Below, in pieces: positions 17,638 to 25,986 of a stretch of DNA of 64,000 bases. Origin of the DNA: Bradyrhizobium sp. SRL28 (GTDB lineage: Bacteria > Pseudomonadota > Alphaproteobacteria > Rhizobiales > Xanthobacteraceae); NCBI RefSeq assembly GCF_018596315.1, contig NZ_JAHEAG010000027.1, forward strand, positions 32,871 through 96,870, written 5' to 3'. Under the pieces are notes generated by a model. The model saw nothing but the letters and a program-made list of their open reading frames with translations. It did no database searches and was not told the origin of the DNA. The translations under genes and the position numbers were made by a program. Numbering within the stretch: the stretch's first letter is position 1; each line of letters starts with the position of its first letter.

Positions 17638-17888
17638 ATGATTTTCACAAACCCCCCCAAGTCCGTGACTATGCATCATGGCGTTAGAGCTATGACGCCC
17701 ACGAATCGAGCCGGATCGGGGCAGGAATCACTGACGGCCGTATCTCCCGCAACGCGGAAGACCCTAACGACATTGTAATCGTAGCCAACGTGTTGGACCC
17801 AGCCAAGGGCGCGCGCATGGCGGCGAGTGATGATTTGAAAACTGCGATGCAAAAGGGCGGTGTGCTAGGGGCGCCCACAATTCATTAG
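17638..17888 (+). pseudogene. Small cyclase-like (ABM-fold) protein, frameshift plus stop
   Basis: The plus strand reads VRDYASWR-stop-SYDAHESSRIGAGITDGRISRNAEDPNDIVIVANVLD and AASDDLKTAMQKGGVLGAPTIH. This is the conserved core of a family of roughly 95-residue dimeric alpha-beta proteins often called cyclase-like. A likely start ATG (17638, MIFTNPP) is one base out of frame, at a run of seven C bases, and a codon for Lys/Gln is TAG at about 17688. Two separate lesions argue for real decay rather than a single read error. Function of intact relatives unknown. Confidence 0.55.
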
Positions 17889-17929
17889 ATCGGCTGAGGC
17901 GTATTGGCACTTATCTACCATCAGCGTTT

Positions 17930-18095
17930 TTCTCAACGTCCGCTTTGCACAACCGGACGTGGTGGGAGGGAGAACGGACCTTAGATTTGATGGGCTGACT
18001 TAAATTACGCGGGATCAAAGCGGATGTCTGATGTGAGTCCGATGTCCGAAATGGGCAAAAACACTGACCCACATATCCTACAGACATAGCCACGA
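17930..18095. repeat. Short dispersed repeat (GTCCGCTTTGC / CCGATGTCCGAAATGGG type)
   Basis: The stretch begins ACGTCCGCTTTGCACAACCGGACG, a small inverted repeat. It ends with GAGTCCGATGTCCGAAATGGGCAAA and GACCCACATATCC. Related sequences occur at 40.85, 41.33, 41.59, 42.89, 44.80 and 47.91 kb. No protein is encoded. Confidence 0.45.
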
Positions 18096-18162
18096 AGGCC
18101 GGTCCATATCGAACAGCTCGGCCTGATTTGACCGAGCTGCAACTTCTCTTACGTGGCTTCTC

Positions 18163-18498
18163 TTACTTGGCAGGAGTCATCCTTGCAATCAAACCCTCGA
18201 ACGGCTTGAACGTCTGCTTGGCGAAATCAGTGTAGAGTTCGGAAATCTTTTTTGATTCTGCAACAAACGTCTCATAGGCTGACTTTGCGTAGTCAGCTTG
18301 AAGTTTCATCGCCTCATCCGGCGATTTCAGGCTGGTTAGTTTCGAAATGAATTCGAAGCCGTCCTCGAATGCCTTCTTGGTATATTCAGCATGGGCAGTT
18401 GTGATCGTCTTAACGTTTGCTGCAAACGTATTTGCTGACGCCATCGCTGCTTCATTTTGCTCTTGGGCGTGCTTTTGAAATTGCTCAACGTTGTTCAT
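18163..18498 (-). CDS. Phasin family protein
   Basis: A 111-residue, almost wholly helical protein: MNNVEQFQKHAQEQNEAAM, then AHAEYTKKAFEDGFEFISKL and LQADYAKSAYETFVAESKKISELYTDFAKQTFKP. This is the phasin pattern (DUF/phasin_2) of proteins that coat polyhydroxyalkanoate granules. It has an AGAAAGATT stretch just upstream of the ATG. A second phasin lies at 46.5 kb and a PHA synthase at 38-39.9 kb. The two phasins share the FAKTAYETFV/YAKSAYETFV block. Confidence 0.85.
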   Translation of the reverse strand: MNNVEQFQKHAQEQNEAAMASANTFAANVKTITTAHAEYTKKAFEDGFEFISKLTSLKSPDEAMKLQADYAKSAYETFVAESKKISELYTDFAKQTFKPFEGLIARMTPAK

Positions 18499-18652
18499 TG
18501 GGAATCTTTCTCGGTCCTATGGAGGATCGGTTTGTGAACCTAGCATATGGTGCACTGCAGCATAATTTCAAGAGGCGTTCCTAATCAAATTGCGCCATCT
18601 GTGGCGCGCACAGGTAAAAGCCGCAGACCGGAACTGGAGGGGCCGATACAAA

Positions 18653-18880
18653 CTACGCGGCCGCAAACGCGTGCGTAACAGAAACTTTTGTTCCCGAAGC
18701 AACACACAATGTCTCCACTAGAGCATCAAGCTGTTTTGCGAGCGCCTTAACCACGCCGGTCCCAAGCTCGGTTTTCGGCTGAGCAAACGCGCCGTCAGGC
18801 TTACCGGAGCCATTGTCGGCGACCGCAAGCTGCCAATCTGTTTGTGCCGAGCCTATGGCGCCGAGCCCAACTGAGCGGCC
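18653..18880 (-). pseudogene. C-terminal fragment of an HWE-type histidine kinase
   Basis: The minus strand encodes TDWQLAVADNGSGKPDGAF, TELGTGVVKALAKQLDALVE and GTKVSVTHAF. These are the G1 and G2 ATP-binding boxes and end of an HWE/HisKA_2 kinase ATPase domain. Nothing of the sensor or phospho-acceptor region remains. A near copy forms the 3' end of the kinase at 49.0-50.1 kb, and similarity continues past the stop codon (GCGTAGTTTGTATCGGCCC), so the two are duplicated DNA rather than distant relatives. Confidence 0.65.
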
Positions 18881-19189
18881 TACACAATCCATTCTCGATA
18901 AATCGACAAGGGCGTAACGCCGTTCAGGCCGCCGCAGCCGGCGGCGCAGTTTGGCCCGTCGAGCTACTGATGACGTCCACGATGGCGAGTGCCGGTCCCG
19001 CCGGTCTAGCTTTTCCGCCGGGCGTGTCTTAATCCCAACGCGCGGCTGCGACTTTCGTGGTCACCTCCGTGTCTCGCCGGTCAATCGCGCGATCCGGGAT
19101 GTGATCAAGGTCGTGCGCGATATCACTAGCACTGTAGCAGTTCGGTAGGCTAAAATTGGCTGAAATTGGTCGAGCCAAAGGAGGCTCCC

Positions 19190-19867
19190 ATGGAGAAGCC
19201 AGACAAGGACATGTTTGACCCCAGAATATTTCTCGCGAAAGTGGGCACGGGGAAGCAGGTACTGGAATTCCATAAAAATCAGCATGTGTTCGAACAAGGC
19301 GATGTCGCGGATACGGTTTTTTACATTCAAACGGGCAAGGTCAAGCTTACGGTCGTGTCTGAGCAGGGCAAGGAAGCGGTCGTCGCAATTCTAGAGCCTG
19401 GCCAGTTCTTTGGCGAAGGATGCATGAATGGTCATCCGTTGCGCATCGCGACAACAACAGCGATAGAAGATTGCGTCATCACGTCGATCACGAAAGACGC
19501 GATGATCACGGCTATTCATGATGAGCCGAAATTTTCCGAGCTGTTTATGGCTTATCTCCTGACTCGGAACAGCCGTATCGAAGAGGATCTGATTGACCAG
19601 CTGTTCAATTCGAGCGAGAGGCGACTTGCGCGGCTGCTTTTGTTACTTGCGAATTTCGGCAAGGAAGGCAACCCGCAGCCGATCAGCCCGAACATCAGTC
19701 AGGAAACATTAGCAGAGATGATTGGCACTACTCGATCCCGCGTCAGCTATTTCATGAATAAGTTTCGCAAGCTGGGCCTCATCAGCTATAACGGACATAT
19801 CGAGGTCCACAATTCGCTGTTGAGTGCCGTTTTGCATGAGAAGCCTTTACTAAGAGAGCGTGACTAG
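19190..19867 (+). CDS. Crp/Fnr family transcription regulator
   Basis: A 225-residue regulator. Residues 15-130 are a cyclic-nucleotide-binding fold (HVFEQGDVADTVFYIQTGKVKL, EPGQFFGEGCM). Residues 155-215 hold the winged helix (ISQETLAEMIGTTRSRVSYFMNKFRKLGLI), with recognition helix TRSRVSYFMNKF. No N-terminal cysteine cluster for an iron-sulfur centre is present, so it is not an FNR oxygen sensor, and it differs from FixK2 in the recognition helix. The ATG at 19190 has a perfect AGGAGG. The target is unknown; neighbours are remnants, so it may act elsewhere. Confidence 0.85.
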   Translation: MEKPDKDMFDPRIFLAKVGTGKQVLEFHKNQHVFEQGDVADTVFYIQTGKVKLTVVSEQGKEAVVAILEPGQFFGEGCMNGHPLRIATTTAIEDCVITSITKDAMITAIHDEPKFSELFMAYLLTRNSRIEEDLIDQLFNSSERRLARLLLLLANFGKEGNPQPISPNISQETLAEMIGTTRSRVSYFMNKFRKLGLISYNGHIEVHNSLLSAVLHEKPLLRERD

Positions 19868-20099
19868 AAACAATCCCCAGAAGTAACGGCCCCCCAACTT
19901 CGCTACAAAAGCATTTCGAGCATTGTGAGCAGTCGTTATCAGGGCGTATGTGCCCCCGGACGCGCATGCTGGTTGCATCACACCGGCCGGCAGAGCTACG
20001 GGACCGTAGCGCGAAAGAATACTTCGCTGCGGGAGAAACTTCTCCTCTAGATCGATGTTGTCACTCCAGCAACGGAACCGGGCGACTGGCAGTTGCGCG
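19868..20099 (+). other. Possible small RNA region ahead of a terminator
   Basis: About 230 bases with no protein gene. Several short hairpins are visible (GCTACGGGACCGTAGC at about 19995; GGGAGAAACTTCTCCTC at about 20031). The stretch ends in a good intrinsic terminator at 20100-20138. A stable structured stretch plus a terminator and no reading frame suggests a small RNA or a long leader. This is inference. Confidence 0.3.
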
Positions 20100-20138
20100 A
20101 AAAGCCGCTCGGCGTAATGCCCCGGCGGCTTTTTCTTT
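20100..20138 (+). terminator. Rho-independent terminator
   Basis: AAAAGCCGC at 20100-20108 pairs with GCGGCTTTT at 20125-20133, followed by a T-rich run (TTTTTCTTTT). It lies 18 bases ahead of a small gene. It therefore either ends an upstream small RNA or acts as an attenuator for that gene. Confidence 0.6.
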
Positions 20139-20155
20139 TAACGAGGGAGGGTGAA

Positions 20156-20335
20156 ATGCCAAATGATAAGCCCCTCAAGCCCGACGACTTCCCGGTTGAG
20201 GTTGAGGGCGACGCATTAATGACTGCGGACGGCAAGCCAATCGCCAGGGCGAAAACCCCAGCCATCGCAGAGGATATCGCGGAGCGTCTCAACGAAGACG
20301 ATTACCGCAAAGAGCAGGACAGATGGTCGGCTTGA
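20156..20335 (+). CDS. Small conserved hypothetical protein
   Basis: Fifty-nine residues, MPNDKPLKPDDFPVEVEGDALMTADGKPIARAKTPAIAEDIAERLNEDDYRKEQDRWSA in sense, of which VEVEGDALMTADGKPIARA forms the likely conserved beta segment. The ATG at 20156 follows GGGAGGGTGA, a strong site. Proteins of this pattern (a DG-KP-IA strand followed by an ERLNEDD helix) are widespread in Bradyrhizobium and unannotated. Cytoplasmic, function unknown. Confidence 0.6.
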   Translation: MPNDKPLKPDDFPVEVEGDALMTADGKPIARAKTPAIAEDIAERLNEDDYRKEQDRWSA

Positions 20336-20339
20336 TCTA

Positions 20340-20771
20340 GCTCATGGGTCGCGGCGGAGCATTCCACTTACAGGCCGCAATCCGTCGCTGTACGTCAGGT
20401 CGCGTGACGGATGCTCAGTTTCCTACTCGGCGCAAATATCCTTTGGCCAGCCGGTTGCTCAATATCTGCTTTCCGCCGCCAGACCCGGACGTTCGAGTTA
20501 GGACGGCGGCACATGCCTCGCGTTTCCGTCTTTAGCCATTCCGTCATTGATTGTTGCCAGATCTTGTACATCTCCGACTCATACGAGCCGTCAGTCAGAA
20601 CATTCGGCGTAGCCGCGCTACTGTACGAAAGGTTCCGATCGCGACCGCGACAAATATTCCGAGGGTTGTGAGCAATATTGACCACGACGTTCGGAGCCGG
20701 AGGCGCAAACTCGTTCTGTCGCCACACTGCCTATGGCTTCCCTTCGGTCGCGCCCGTAAGCGAGGACATCC
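20340..20771. other. Gene-poor stretch with a recurrent 18-base motif
   Basis: No supportable gene. It contains TTGTGAGCAATATTGACC at 20666-20683, a motif that recurs at 25856, at 42756 (reverse) and, imperfectly, at 51696. Confidence 0.4.
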
Positions 20772-21036
20772 GAAGGTGTCACGGCGATCGTCGGCTACCG
20801 GCACGACATCAAGGGCCAAGGCATCTGCGCCTACGTGACGCCGGTGTCGGGTGAATCACCGTCGGCGGAGCTGAAAAGAAATCGTGGTCTGGGGTGCGCT
20901 AGGAGATTGGACCGATAGCAAGGCGGACCTCATCGAATTCCTGCTAGGCCTGCCGAAAACGTGCTCCGGCAAAATCATGCGCCGCATCCTGCGGAAGATT
21001 GCCGAAGATGAGTTTGGTCCGATCGGCGACAGCTGA
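20772..21036 (+). pseudogene. 3' remnant of acetyl-CoA synthetase (acs)
   Basis: The plus strand reads TAIVGYRHDIKGQGICAYVT, then shifts frame at about 20880 to EIVVWGALGDWTDSKADLIEFL and LPKTCSGKIMRRILRKIAEDE, ending at 21036. These are the C-terminal lid of acetyl-CoA synthetase, including the acetyl-regulated lysine motif (P-K-T-x-SGKIMRR). The 5' three-quarters are missing. It sits directly before DUF485-actP, the common acs-yjcH-actP order, so the acetate activation gene of this operon has been lost. Confidence 0.75.
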
Positions 21037-21102
21037 TCCCACTGTCGTTGAGGACCTCATTTGCCAACCGGAAGTCCGGTAGGTCTCAACGGAGCTAACA
21101 GT

Positions 21103-21411
21103 ATGCCCACGAACGATTACCGTCGCGTACTCGACGACCCCGCCTTCCAAAACCTTGTCCGGGAAAGGTCTGGTTTTGCCTGGTCTCTGTTGGCAGCGAT
21201 GCTCATCATCTACTACGGCTTCATCATGCTTGTCGCGTTCGCCAAGCCGCTTCTGGCGGCAAAGGTGGGGGGCGGAGTCACCTCCGTTGGAATCGTGCTC
21301 GGCCTTGCCGTGATTGTGTCTGCGTGCGTGCTGACTGGACTTTACGTCCAGCGCGCAAACAGTCGTTTTGATGAACTGACCCGCACACTTATTAGGGACC
21401 TTACGCGATGA
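21103..21411 (+). CDS. DUF485 family inner-membrane protein (YjcH-like)
   Basis: A 102-residue protein, MPTNDYRRVLDDPAFQNLVRERS, with two membrane helices (WSLLAAMLIIYYGFIMLVAF and GIVLGLAVIVSACVLTGLYV). DUF485 proteins nearly always precede the acetate permease ActP and are thought to help it, though the role is unproven. The stop overlaps the ActP start by four bases (ATGA), so the two are translationally coupled. Confidence 0.85.
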   Translation: MPTNDYRRVLDDPAFQNLVRERSGFAWSLLAAMLIIYYGFIMLVAFAKPLLAAKVGGGVTSVGIVLGLAVIVSACVLTGLYVQRANSRFDELTRTLIRDLTR

Positions 21412-23102
21412 GCCGCAATCTCACGTCGGTGTTGTTTGGCCTAATCGGTGCGGCTGCGCTTTCCATGGTAGCGATGGCCGCCGGCCCCGATTTAGGGCCT
21501 GTTCAGATGCAGTCGCTGAACTGGGCGGCGATAGGCATTTTCGCCTTGTTCGTGCTTGGCACCCTCGGGATCACCTACCGTGCGGCGATGCAGACGAAAA
21601 CCGCAGCCGACTTTTACGCCGCTGGTGGCGGCATTACCGCGTTTCAGAATGGTCTCGCGATCGCCGGCGACTACATGTCGGCTGCCTCGTTCCTCGGAAT
21701 CTCCGCCCTCGTGTTCACGTCCGGCTTTGACGGCCTGATCTACTCGATCGGGTTCCTGGTTGGCTGGCCGGTAGTACTGTTCCTGATTGCCGAGCGCTTG
21801 CGCAATCTCGGCAGCTTCACCTTTGCGGATGTTGCCTCATTCCGCCTCGACCAGACCCAGATACGCATCCTGTCGGCAACCGGTACATTGGTCGTCGTTG
21901 CGTTCTATCTGATCGCGCAGATGGTCGGTGCAGGGAAGCTGATCGAATTGCTGTTCGGACTGGAGTATCTCTACGCCGTAGTGATCGTAGGTGTGCTCAT
22001 GATTGTCTATGTCGCCTTTGGCGGGATGAAAGCAACCACCTGGGTGCAGATCATCAAGGCGTGCCTTTTGCTCGCCGGCGCCACCTTCATGTCGCTCATC
22101 GTGCTCTACCGGTTCGGCTTCAGTCCTGAAGCTATGTTCGCCGAGGCGGTCAAAACGCACCCTAAGGGCGACGCCATCATGGCGCCGGGCGGGCTCGTCT
22201 CAGACCCGATCTCTGCGATCTCGCTTGGCATGGCGCTGATGTTCGGAACCGCGGGCCTACCGCATATCTTAATGCGCTTCTTTACCGTGTCGGACGCGCA
22301 GGCGGCTCGGAAGTCCGTTTTCTACGCGACCGGCTTCATCGCGTACTTTTACATTCTCACCTTCATCATCGGTTTTGGGGCAATCACCTACCTCATGAAT
22401 GATCCGAGCTATTACAAGCTCGGCGCTGACGGCGCCTATAGCAAGCTCAACGACCTGCTCGGGGGTACGAATATGGCGGCCGTCCATCTCGCCGCCGCGA
22501 CCGGGGGCTCCTTGTTCTACGGCTTTATCTCAGCGGTGGCTTTCGCGACAATTCTCGCTGTTGTCGCGGGGCTGACCTTGTCAGGCGCGTCGGCGGTGAG
22601 CCACGACCTCTACGCCTCGGTCATTGCAAAGGGTCGCGTCGCAGAGCAGAAAGAGGTCAACATCTCGAAGATGGCGGCGATCGGGATAGGCATTATTGCA
22701 ATAGTGCTCGGCTACATTTTCGAGAACCAGAACGTCGCCTTCATGGTGGGACTCGCGTTTGCGGTTGCCGCAAGCTGCAACTTCCCGGTCCTTCTGATGT
22801 CGATACTCTGGAAGGGTACCACGACCCGTGGCGCTGTATTTGGCGGCCTCCTCGGCCTTGTAAGCGCCGTCGTCATGGTTGTTCTCAGCAAGGCCGTGTG
22901 GGTGACCACGTTCGGCTTCAAGGATGCGCTGTTCCCGTACGATAATCCTGCGATTTTCTCGATGAGCCTCGCGTTCCTGGGCATCTGGTTATTCTCTAAG
23001 CTCGACACAAGCCCGCGCGCTCGCGCGGAGCAGGCCGCGTTCGACGCGCAATATGTCCGTTCGGAAACGGGTATCGGGGCCGCGACGGCGCACGTCCACT
23101 AA
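21408..23102 (+). CDS. actP: Cation/acetate symporter ActP
   Basis: A 564-residue sodium:solute symporter with 13-14 helices, full length for ActP. It takes up acetate and other short carboxylates with a cation. Typical features are an N-terminal hydrophobic leader, the FYAAGGGITAFQNGLAIAGDYMSAASFLG signature, and GTAGLPHILMRFFTV. No frameshift or missing segment. It is the second gene of a four-gene operon, with DUF485 before and the DUF294 and exonuclease genes after. The acs gene that would activate the imported acetate survives only as a remnant upstream. Confidence 0.92.
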   Translation: MSRNLTSVLFGLIGAAALSMVAMAAGPDLGPVQMQSLNWAAIGIFALFVLGTLGITYRAAMQTKTAADFYAAGGGITAFQNGLAIAGDYMSAASFLGISALVFTSGFDGLIYSIGFLVGWPVVLFLIAERLRNLGSFTFADVASFRLDQTQIRILSATGTLVVVAFYLIAQMVGAGKLIELLFGLEYLYAVVIVGVLMIVYVAFGGMKATTWVQIIKACLLLAGATFMSLIVLYRFGFSPEAMFAEAVKTHPKGDAIMAPGGLVSDPISAISLGMALMFGTAGLPHILMRFFTVSDAQAARKSVFYATGFIAYFYILTFIIGFGAITYLMNDPSYYKLGADGAYSKLNDLLGGTNMAAVHLAAATGGSLFYGFISAVAFATILAVVAGLTLSGASAVSHDLYASVIAKGRVAEQKEVNISKMAAIGIGIIAIVLGYIFENQNVAFMVGLAFAVAASCNFPVLLMSILWKGTTTRGAVFGGLLGLVSAVVMVVLSKAVWVTTFGFKDALFPYDNPAIFSMSLAFLGIWLFSKLDTSPRARAEQAAFDAQYVRSETGIGAATAHVH

Positions 23103-23157
23103 AGGTGCCCGAACGGCCGGGCGTGCGGCTCCGGCTGCGTCGTGCTATGGCAATCTG

Positions 23158-24972
23158 ATGCAAGGCTTTGATGCAACTAATCCGCCGTTCGATCGCCTCT
23201 TGCAGCACGAACTCGATGAGCTGATTTCATCGCTCGACGTCGGCTATTATCGTCCGGGCGAGGTCATCGTTCAGCAGGCGCACGCGTCTGAAAATCTGCA
23301 TGTAGTTATCAAGGGCTCCGTTGAGGTCCGAGAGAGCAGCAGCCTGCGGCTTGTGCTTGGTCCGAAGGACAGCTTCGACTCTCGCGCCGTCGTTCACGGC
23401 GCGGCGGGGGAAGACTTTGTGGCCACTGAAGAAACGCTATGCCACCTCATTCCCCGCGATCTCCTGCTCGGCCTGATACGCCGCAATCCAGCCTTCGCCG
23501 CCTTCTTCTACGCTGACGTGTCACGCAAGCTCGCCGCCTTCGCCGAAGCACGTCAGGCTGAAGGCGTAGAGAGCGTTCTGCGCTCGCGTATTCGTGACGC
23601 TCGTTTCGGTGCGGCAGTGTTCATCGAGGCAAACGCGACGATCGAGCAGGCCGGCAGAACCATGCGCGACAACAACATCAATGCACTCTATGTTCGCGAC
23701 GGCGAGCGCATCGGCGTCGTCACCGGCATGAACCTGTCGAAAGCCGTCGTGCTGCGTCGGCTGGCGCTTGACACTCCATTAAGGGAGGTGTGCCACTTCG
23801 ACGTAGTCGCCATCGACGCAGACGACTTCATTTTTGATGCGCTGCTCCTAATGACGAAGCAAGACAAGCGCAGACTAGCGGTTCGCCGCGATGGCGCCTT
23901 CGTGGGCTTTCTCGAGGACATCGACCTACTTGGGCTTTTTGCTGGCAACTCGCAACTGATTCCGGGCCGGATTGAGCGCGCGCGCAGCCTCGACGATCTC
24001 GCGGCGCCGGCGCGGGATATCCAGGCGCAAGTCGAGCGATTGCACGGGCAAGGTCTCAAAGTCGACCTCGTCGCTGACATTACCTCCGACTTGAACCGCC
24101 GCCTGTTGCATAAGCTGTTTGACATGATCGCGCCGCCCTCGATCCGGCAGCACGGCTGCCTCCTGCTCATGGGCTCCGAGGGGCGTGGCGAACAGACCGC
24201 TCGCACCGATCAGGATAATGGACTTCTCTTGGGCGCCGATGTTCCCGCCGAGGATCTCGCGGCCTTCCGCGCCGATTTCTCGGGTGCGCTCGAAAGCTTC
24301 GGGTTCCCTCCCTGCCCAGGCAATGTAGTCGTGAGCAACCCGGTCTGGTCGCAGTCGGTAGCAAGCTTCATCCGTCAGCTCAAATCCTGGCTGCTAAGTC
24401 GGGACCCCGACGCAGCGATGAACATCGCGATCTTCTCCGACGCGGTCGCAGTCGCAGGTGATCCAGAGCATCTCGCCCGCGCCAAGCGATCACTCGTTGA
24501 GCTTCTACGCGGCGAGAATGCTCTTCTGGCTCAATTTGCGCGTCTCATTGAAACCTTCAGCACGCCAAACCTAGGAGTACTCAGTGTGATCATGGCGTCC
24601 GTTGGTGTCGGAGTTGACGAGGTCGATCTTAAGAAGGCCGGCACGTTCCCGATCGTGCATGGGGTGCGAACGCTGGCGATTGAGAAGGCCGTATTAGCCT
24701 CATCAACCGCCGGGAGGATTGCCAGCCTCGTGGAGATGCGCACGCTTGACTCAAGGTTTGGGTTAGAGCTGGTGAGCGCGCTTCGAGTGTTCATGGAATT
24801 CCGGTTACGTTCCCAGCTCCGCGCGATCCACCGTGGCAGGCCCGAGCAAGAAGCGCTCGTGCGCCTGGACGAGATTACTGCCGCAGACCGAGATATCCTG
24901 CGTGATGCGCTACGGGTCGTGCGGCAGTTCCGCGAGTTCATTCGGGTGCACTACAATCTTGCGGCATTCTGA
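23158..24972 (+). CDS. cNMP-binding, CBS and DUF294 nucleotidyltransferase protein
   Basis: About 604 residues. In order: a cyclic-nucleotide-binding fold (residues 20-110, SENLHVVIKGSVEVRE), a pair of CBS domains (about 155-280), and a DUF294 nucleotidyltransferase-like domain with LLMGSEGRGEQTARTDQDNGLL (GS-x-GR-x-E...D-x-D). A C-terminal helical DUF294_C domain follows. Such GlnD-like proteins are thought to be signalling enzymes that accompany acetate transporters. The start at 23158 avoids an upstream basic stretch that overlaps actP. It ends one base before the exonuclease start. Confidence 0.85.
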   Translation: MQGFDATNPPFDRLLQHELDELISSLDVGYYRPGEVIVQQAHASENLHVVIKGSVEVRESSSLRLVLGPKDSFDSRAVVHGAAGEDFVATEETLCHLIPRDLLLGLIRRNPAFAAFFYADVSRKLAAFAEARQAEGVESVLRSRIRDARFGAAVFIEANATIEQAGRTMRDNNINALYVRDGERIGVVTGMNLSKAVVLRRLALDTPLREVCHFDVVAIDADDFIFDALLLMTKQDKRRLAVRRDGAFVGFLEDIDLLGLFAGNSQLIPGRIERARSLDDLAAPARDIQAQVERLHGQGLKVDLVADITSDLNRRLLHKLFDMIAPPSIRQHGCLLLMGSEGRGEQTARTDQDNGLLLGADVPAEDLAAFRADFSGALESFGFPPCPGNVVVSNPVWSQSVASFIRQLKSWLLSRDPDAAMNIAIFSDAVAVAGDPEHLARAKRSLVELLRGENALLAQFARLIETFSTPNLGVLSVIMASVGVGVDEVDLKKAGTFPIVHGVRTLAIEKAVLASSTAGRIASLVEMRTLDSRFGLELVSALRVFMEFRLRSQLRAIHRGRPEQEALVRLDEITAADRDILRDALRVVRQFREFIRVHYNLAAF

Positions 24973-24973
24973 G

Positions 24974-25642
24974 ATGGCCCGCTTCCTGCGCAATCTTTTT
25001 TACCGCGTGTCGCTCGGCAACCCCGCTTACCGATTTCTGTTCCAACCGGGACCACCCGATGAGGTCGTCGTAATCGACTGCGAAACCACGGGCCTCAATC
25101 CGCGGCGCGACGAGATGATCGCAGTGGCTGCTATCAAGGTCCAGGGCCGGCGGATCCTTACCAGCGACGCATTCAGGGTCGTCATTCGTGCTGACAAGCC
25201 GCCCACGGCGGAGTCGATCAAGGTGCATCATCTCAGAGCCCAGGAAGTTGCGCTGGGAAAGCAGATGCATAAAGTTCTGCCAGAACTGCTACACTTCATC
25301 GGAGGACGTCCGATCGTGGGCTACTACGTCGACTTCGACGTCGCTATGCTCGATAAGTACGTGCTACCCTACATTCAAGCAAAACTACCGAACCCGCGTA
25401 TTGATGTTTCGGCGATCTATTATGCGCTGAAGTACCGGAACGCCCCACCAGGGACCGTGCACGACCTGCGCTTCGCATCGATGCTGTCGGACTTGGGGCT
25501 CCCAGCTTTGCACCAGCACGACGCCTTCAACGACGCGTTGATGACGGCAATGATGTATGTGCAGCTGCGAGATATGCAGGAGCGCGGCGTCCAGATCGGT
25601 CGCTTGAGGAACGTCCAGCAGCACATTCCTGTCTCCGCCTAG
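24974..25642 (+). CDS. DnaQ-like 3'-5' exonuclease
   Basis: A 222-residue protein with the DEDDh exonuclease fold: VVVIDCETTGLNPRRDEMIAV (Exo I), VGYYVDFDVAMLDKY (Exo II) and HQHDAFNDALMTAMM (Exo III, His and Asp). It is like the epsilon proofreading subunit but stands alone. It follows the DUF294 gene with a one-base gap, the usual arrangement in this ActP operon type in proteobacteria. The link between exonuclease and acetate uptake is unknown; a nucleotide second-messenger role is possible. Confidence 0.85.
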   Translation: MARFLRNLFYRVSLGNPAYRFLFQPGPPDEVVVIDCETTGLNPRRDEMIAVAAIKVQGRRILTSDAFRVVIRADKPPTAESIKVHHLRAQEVALGKQMHKVLPELLHFIGGRPIVGYYVDFDVAMLDKYVLPYIQAKLPNPRIDVSAIYYALKYRNAPPGTVHDLRFASMLSDLGLPALHQHDAFNDALMTAMMYVQLRDMQERGVQIGRLRNVQQHIPVSA

Positions 25643-25986
25643 GTTTAATAGATTTCGGTACCGTCTATTGTCGTGAACGTGCTCATATGCCTTTTCCGTG
25701 GTGCACATGAGTGACCAGATGCACGGCTTTCTAACGCTTCCGGCTGGAGCGATTGCCGGGTGGGACTTGCACCCACTGGAAATCGTCGCCTTTACACGGC
25801 GCACACCCGGAACAGACATGGCCGGCAACGTTTGCCCATCATTTATTTTGTTGAATGTGAGCAATATTGACCAGTGCTTCGAGAACCGGAAGAGCATGCT
25901 CGTCCTATCACCTTTCCGGATCCATTTTCACCGCATCGAAACGGCGGCCACAAACCAACAAAGGATGTAGCAGCGTTACTAACCGC
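25643..25986. other. Intergenic stretch with recurrent motif
   Basis: About 340 bases between convergent genes; no gene recognised. CATTTATTTTGTTGAATGTG runs into TGTGAGCAATATTGACCA (25856-25873). The same 35-base context recurs at 51.68-51.71 kb, which suggests the end of a decayed insertion sequence or a repeat unit. Confidence 0.4.
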
